From: an uncultured Acidaminococcus sp.
GTDB lineage: Bacteria > Bacillota > Negativicutes > Acidaminococcales > Acidaminococcaceae
NCBI GenBank assembly: GCA_900538365.1
Contig: UPXT01000004.1
Coordinates: 1-64,000, forward strand
Length of the DNA stretch: 64,000 nucleotides
Reading direction: 5' to 3'
The position numbers and the translations under genes are program-made. The number at the start of each line of letters is the position of its first letter. Positions within the stretch are counted from its first letter, which is position 1. Shown in pieces: positions 61,457 through 64,000 of the stretch. The notes under the pieces were generated by a model. It was not told the origin of the DNA, ran no database searches, and worked only from the letters and a program-made list of their open reading frames with translations.

Positions 61457-61657
61457 ATGGAAAAAACATTGAATGTCAAAGGAATGATGTGTGCCAACTG
61501 CCAGAAACATGTCCATGATGCCCTGCTCGCTATGGACGGCGTTTCCGCTGTTGACGTCAGCTTGGAAAAGGGAACCGCGAAGGTAACGGCATCCCGTGAA
61601 ATCCCCACGGATGAATTCAAATCCGTCATCAGCGAAGCCGGTTACGAACTGGTTTGA
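61457..61657 (+). CDS. copZ: CopZ-like copper chaperone (HMA domain)
   Basis: A 66-residue single heavy-metal-associated domain with the metal-binding motif GMMCANC at about 9-15 and the ferredoxin-like pattern ending AGYEL. It resembles the HMA domains of the CopA encoded here and probably delivers Cu(I) to it. ATG 61457 follows GAAGGAG by 10 nt; an upstream in-frame ATG 61430 lacks a good site. It is in the csoR transcript and is followed by a terminator. Confidence 0.9.
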   Translation: MEKTLNVKGMMCANCQKHVHDALLAMDGVSAVDVSLEKGTAKVTASREIPTDEFKSVISEAGYELV

Positions 61658-61673
61658 TCAACCTGACACCATG

Positions 61674-61702
61674 AACTGCTGCACAGAGCTGCAGCAGTTT
61701 TT
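61674..61702 (+). terminator. Intrinsic terminator after copZ
   Basis: AACTGCTGC at 61674-61682 pairs with GCAGCAGTT at 61691-61699, followed by a short T-run. Confidence 0.75.
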
Positions 61703-61727
61703 CTATCTAAAGGAGAGATCATATCAT

Positions 61728-62348
61728 ATGAAAGTCCTGCTTTTAAACGGCAGCCATCATCAAAATGGCAATACGGCACTGGCCCTTGAGGAAGCGGCAA
61801 AAGCCATTGAGGCAGAAGGCGTCGAAACGCAGCTGTTCCAAATCGGCGCTGGGGCCATCCGGGACTGCATTGACTGCGGAAAATGCACGGAAAAAGGATG
61901 CATCTTCACCGATGATCCGGTCAATGCCTTCATTGCAGAAGCAAAGAAAGCCGATGGATTTATCTTTGGGACCCCTGTTTATTATGCCCATCCGGCAGGG
62001 CGCGTCCTGTCCTTTTTGGACCGCGTCTTTTATGCCGCAGGCGGCGTCTTTCGACTGAAGCCCGGCGCCAGCATTGCCGTGGCAAGACGGGCCGGCACGA
62101 CGGCGAGCTTTGACGTTATGAACAAGTATTTTAGCATTGCGGAAATGCCTGTTGTCAGCTCTACTTATTGGAATGTGGGTCACGGCCTTGCTGCCGGAGA
62201 CATCCTCAAAGACGCAGAAGGGCTCCAGACGATGCGCAATTTGGGTAAGAACATGGCCTATCTCCTGAAATGCCTTGAAGCGGGAAAAAGAGCCGGTGTC
62301 GAGCTTCCCAGGACCAAGCGGGAGGTCTGGACACATTTTATCCGCTGA
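61728..62348 (+). CDS. Flavodoxin-fold NAD(P)H-dependent FMN oxidoreductase
   Basis: A 206-residue flavoprotein of the iron-sulfur flavoprotein/NADPH-dependent FMN reductase group. LLLNGSHHQNGNTA at the N-terminus binds the FMN phosphate, IDCGKCTEKGCIFTDD near 50 is a cysteine-rich loop that could bind an Fe-S cluster, and GTPVYYAHPAGRVLSFLDR near 83 is the flavin-edge motif. ATG 61728 follows AAAGGAGA by about 12 nt; the longer frame would run through the copZ terminator. The substrate is unknown; no own promoter is seen, so read-through from csoR-copZ is possible. Confidence 0.85.
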   Translation: MKVLLLNGSHHQNGNTALALEEAAKAIEAEGVETQLFQIGAGAIRDCIDCGKCTEKGCIFTDDPVNAFIAEAKKADGFIFGTPVYYAHPAGRVLSFLDRVFYAAGGVFRLKPGASIAVARRAGTTASFDVMNKYFSIAEMPVVSSTYWNVGHGLAAGDILKDAEGLQTMRNLGKNMAYLLKCLEAGKRAGVELPRTKREVWTHFIR

Positions 62349-62497
62349 GGATTTCTTACCCTGATGAGTTGACAGCTTTGTTTCCAAAAAATTTACTTTT
62401 TCTGGAGCCGTCTTTTTGAAAGAAATCTGTCCCCTTATCCCGTCAATCGAGCATTGGAGCCGTGATAGCCAAGGAGGCCTGGAAATTGTACATTCCC

Positions 62498-62526
62498 TTG
62501 CATGGCAATATTTGACATGATATAAT
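62498..62526 (+). promoter_or_regulatory. Promoter of the OmpH/Skp-like gene
   Basis: TTGCAT at 62498-62503 and TATAAT at 62521-62526 with a 17-nt spacer. The preceding stretch 62349-62497 shows no gene; it contains the octamer GGAGCCGT twice, of unknown meaning. Confidence 0.75.
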
Positions 62527-62572
62527 GCAGGAAGTCGTTCAATTAACGCTTCATGAAGAAAGGATGATTCAA

Positions 62573-63010
62573 TTGAAAAAGCAATTCATGGCAGTCGTCA
62601 TTGCCCTTTTGGTATGCCTTGGGTATACTGGCGCCATGGTTCCGGCAACGGCCTTTGCTGCCGAAGCAACCATCGGGTATGTTGACCTTAACACGGTCTT
62701 TTCCCATCACCCTGATTTTGCCAGTGCTCGTGCTGCCCTGAATCTGGAACAGCAAAAGGCACAGCAGGAATTCCGGGAAAAAGCTCCTAGCCTTGATGAC
62801 AACGGCAAACGGGCCTTGGACAACACCTTGACCGAACGCATTGCCAAACGGGAACAGGAACTCTTCAATCCGATCCGTGAAAAGATCCTGAAGGCAGTCA
62901 GCAAGGTTGCCAAGGAACGCGGACTTTCCACAGTCCTGACGAGCAGTGCTGTTGTTGATGGCGGCACGGACATCACCAAAGACGTCCTCAAAGCTGTCGG
63001 CGGAAAATAA
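62573..63010 (+). CDS. OmpH/Skp-family periplasmic chaperone
   Basis: A 145-residue exported protein: signal peptide (KKQFMAVVIALL to AFA-AE), then TIGYVDLNTVFSHHPDF, the family opening, a helical prong (AALNLEQQKAQQEFREKAP ... RIAKREQELFNPI) and a closing strand around LSTVLTSSAVVDGGTDIT. Skp proteins escort unfolded outer-membrane proteins; its presence marks a diderm envelope. TTG 62573 is preferred because AAAGGA then has an 8-nt spacer; ATG 62564 would have none. A terminator and the LptD-type gene follow. Confidence 0.87.
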   Translation: MKKQFMAVVIALLVCLGYTGAMVPATAFAAEATIGYVDLNTVFSHHPDFASARAALNLEQQKAQQEFREKAPSLDDNGKRALDNTLTERIAKREQELFNPIREKILKAVSKVAKERGLSTVLTSSAVVDGGTDITKDVLKAVGGK

Positions 63011-63021
63011 AATGAAGGAAG

Positions 63022-63050
63022 AACCGTTGCTTTGGCAGCGGTTTTTCTTT
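63022..63050 (+). terminator. Intrinsic terminator after the OmpH-like gene
   Basis: AACCGTTGC at 63022-63030 pairs with GCAGCGGTT at 63035-63043 (one G-T), followed by TTTCTTT. Confidence 0.85.
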
Positions 63051-63055
63051 ATCCT

Positions 63056-63107
63056 GGAGCCAATGATCTGGCGCTGTTTTCTTCTGGGCGCCCGCTTCAT
63101 TGGCTCC
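63056..63107. repeat. Long inverted repeat upstream of the LptD-type gene
   Basis: GGAGCCAATGA at 63056-63066 and TCATTGGCTCC at 63097-63107 are perfectly complementary over 11 pairs, with a nested GGCGC/GCGCC pair inside. It lies just before the TATAAT at 63117 and after the previous terminator; no T-run follows directly. Confidence 0.65.
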
Positions 63108-63113
63108 ATTTTA

Positions 63114-63122
63114 TGATATAAT
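63114..63122 (+). promoter_or_regulatory. Extended -10 promoter of the LptD-type gene
   Basis: TGATATAAT combines an extended element with a perfect -10 at 63117-63122. No good -35 is visible; its place is occupied by the right arm of the inverted repeat. Confidence 0.55.
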
Positions 63123-63217
63123 AAAGAGAAGTATGACCAATCAGGGGAATGATTTTCCCTTTTTCCATAGTTCATGCGCCGCTTTGCGGTAATTTCATTG
63201 AGTGGAGGATATCCCTT

Positions 63218-64000
63218 ATGAACCAAAAGGCACTTGCCTTACTCGTTACCATGATGGTATGCATGCCGGGTGCGGCCTACGCCGCTAGGACATATGACGG
63301 CCAGCCCCTTGCCACGAAAAACGGTCCTGCCTATGAGCCGCAGACTGTCGATGATGTGGCCCGACGGGCCGCGCAAGCAGAAGCCATCCGCAAACTCCAG
63401 GATGAACCCGACCAGTTTGCGGAAGAGGCGATTCAGGCCAAGCAGGAAAGTGAAAAAGAAAAGAAGGCCCGAAAGGAGCGGGGAGAGGACAAAGCGACAA
63501 GCGAGTCCGATCTGCCTATCACCATTTATGGGGATCATGTCCTGTACCACTCCGATACGGGGGAATTTACAGCCAGCGGCAATGTGCGCCTCTATCAGGG
63601 CACGCAGCGCCTTTATACGACAGAAGCCCGGGGCAATGCCTTGACAGGGGATGTGTACTTGCTCCAAGGGGGCCGCATGATTGATCCCCCTAACACGACT
63701 GATTCCGATTGGGGCCATTATAATTTCAAGACCCAGACCGGGACTGTGCGCAATATGAAGGGAACGAACGGGGATGACCTCTACAAGGCGGATATTGCCC
63801 ACATCTATAAGGATCATGTGGACCTGGACCAAGGGGCGTCCGTAACGCGCTGCCCTGCTGTAGAGCATCCGCCATGCCTGGAAGTTAGGGCCGATCATGT
63901 GGTCATCTACCCCAATGACAAGATCATCGCCTATGGGGTCAAGGTCTATCTTAAAGGAAAGCACATCTATAGCCGCGACCGCTGGATCAACCGGCTGAAC
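63218..64000 (+). CDS. OstA-domain LPS transport/assembly protein (LptD-type), partial
   Basis: An open frame of 261 codons that runs off the right edge. A signal peptide (NQKALALLVTMMV to AYA-A) is followed by a charged helical region rich in Glu and Lys (about 50-90), then an OstA/LptA-like beta-jelly domain: ITIYGDHVLYHSDTGEFTASGNVRLYQG near 100 and DLYKADIAHIYKDH further on. A CPAVEHPPCLEV segment with two cysteines near 210-216 resembles the disulfide region before an LptD barrel. It would bring lipopolysaccharide to the outer membrane. GGAGG at 63204-63208 lies 9 nt before ATG 63218. LptD rather than LptA is an inference from the cysteines and length. Confidence 0.78.
   Translation, partial: MNQKALALLVTMMVCMPGAAYAARTYDGQPLATKNGPAYEPQTVDDVARRAAQAEAIRKLQDEPDQFAEEAIQAKQESEKEKKARKERGEDKATSESDLPITIYGDHVLYHSDTGEFTASGNVRLYQGTQRLYTTEARGNALTGDVYLLQGGRMIDPPNTTDSDWGHYNFKTQTGTVRNMKGTNGDDLYKADIAHIYKDHVDLDQGASVTRCPAVEHPPCLEVRADHVVIYPNDKIIAYGVKVYLKGKHIYSRDRWINRLN

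Noticed and set aside
62368..62373. TTGACA as a promoter after the flavin oxidoreductase gene
   Set aside because: No -10 element at a suitable distance; a complete promoter is found at 62498-62526.

Overview
The window looks like chromosomal DNA from a diderm Firmicute of the class Negativicutes, possibly near Acidaminococcaceae. Firmicutes-type traits are an Ile T-box leader on ileS, the DUF1934-argS pair, a CsoR copper regulon and a SpoVB-like flippase. At the same time it encodes outer-membrane functions: a Skp/OmpH chaperone, an OstA/LptD-type protein running off the right edge, and a coiled-coil beta-barrel porin. The class assignment rests on this combination; family level is a guess. 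Nearly all genes are on the plus strand; the only convincing minus-strand gene is the dioxygenase at 52763-53530. I saw no rRNA, tRNA, CRISPR array, intact IS or prophage.

Layout. 0-8 kb: secreted M48 protease with an FkbM methyltransferase, then an operon of a lipoprotein-dependent ABC transporter, a diaminopimelate decarboxylase and a ClC channel. 8-15 kb: rarA-acpS-nnr, an AMIN/Amidase_3 amidase with a GerMN lipoprotein, and putP. 15-34 kb: a promoter-driven structured non-coding stretch, then housekeeping genes (DUF1934, argS, pyrG, glpX, mfd, flippase, mazG, hup, ftsB-like, S1 protein, tilS, hpt, ftsH, birA, coaX, dusB), many separated by clear terminators. 34-37 kb: a copper ATPase with heavy-metal domains at both ends.

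37.9-52.7 kb is the most distinctive region: nine tightly packed co-directional genes behind one strong promoter and closed by one terminator. They encode two c-di-GMP enzymes, a coiled-coil outer-membrane barrel, a UDP-HexNAc dehydrogenase, a membrane glycosyltransferase of the hyaluronan synthase/NodC class carrying an N-terminal PilZ-like domain, three NodB-fold (polysaccharide deacetylase-like) proteins of which only one domain keeps canonical motifs, and a GH18-like protein. I read it as a c-di-GMP-linked synthase-dependent exopolysaccharide production, modification and export system. Its architecture matches none of the classical Bcs, Pga, Alg or Pel loci.

52.7-64 kb: a dioxygenase divergent from an HxlR regulator, an FMN alpha-hydroxy-acid enzyme with KtrB/KtrA and a TrmH methyltransferase, T-box-controlled ileS, csoR-copZ, a flavin oxidoreductase, and the start of an outer-membrane biogenesis cluster. 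csoR and the distant copA share an ATAC-N9-GTAT palindrome at their promoters, so CsoR probably links the two copper loci. Positions of promoters and hairpins were read by eye; protein functions come from motif recognition without database searches.
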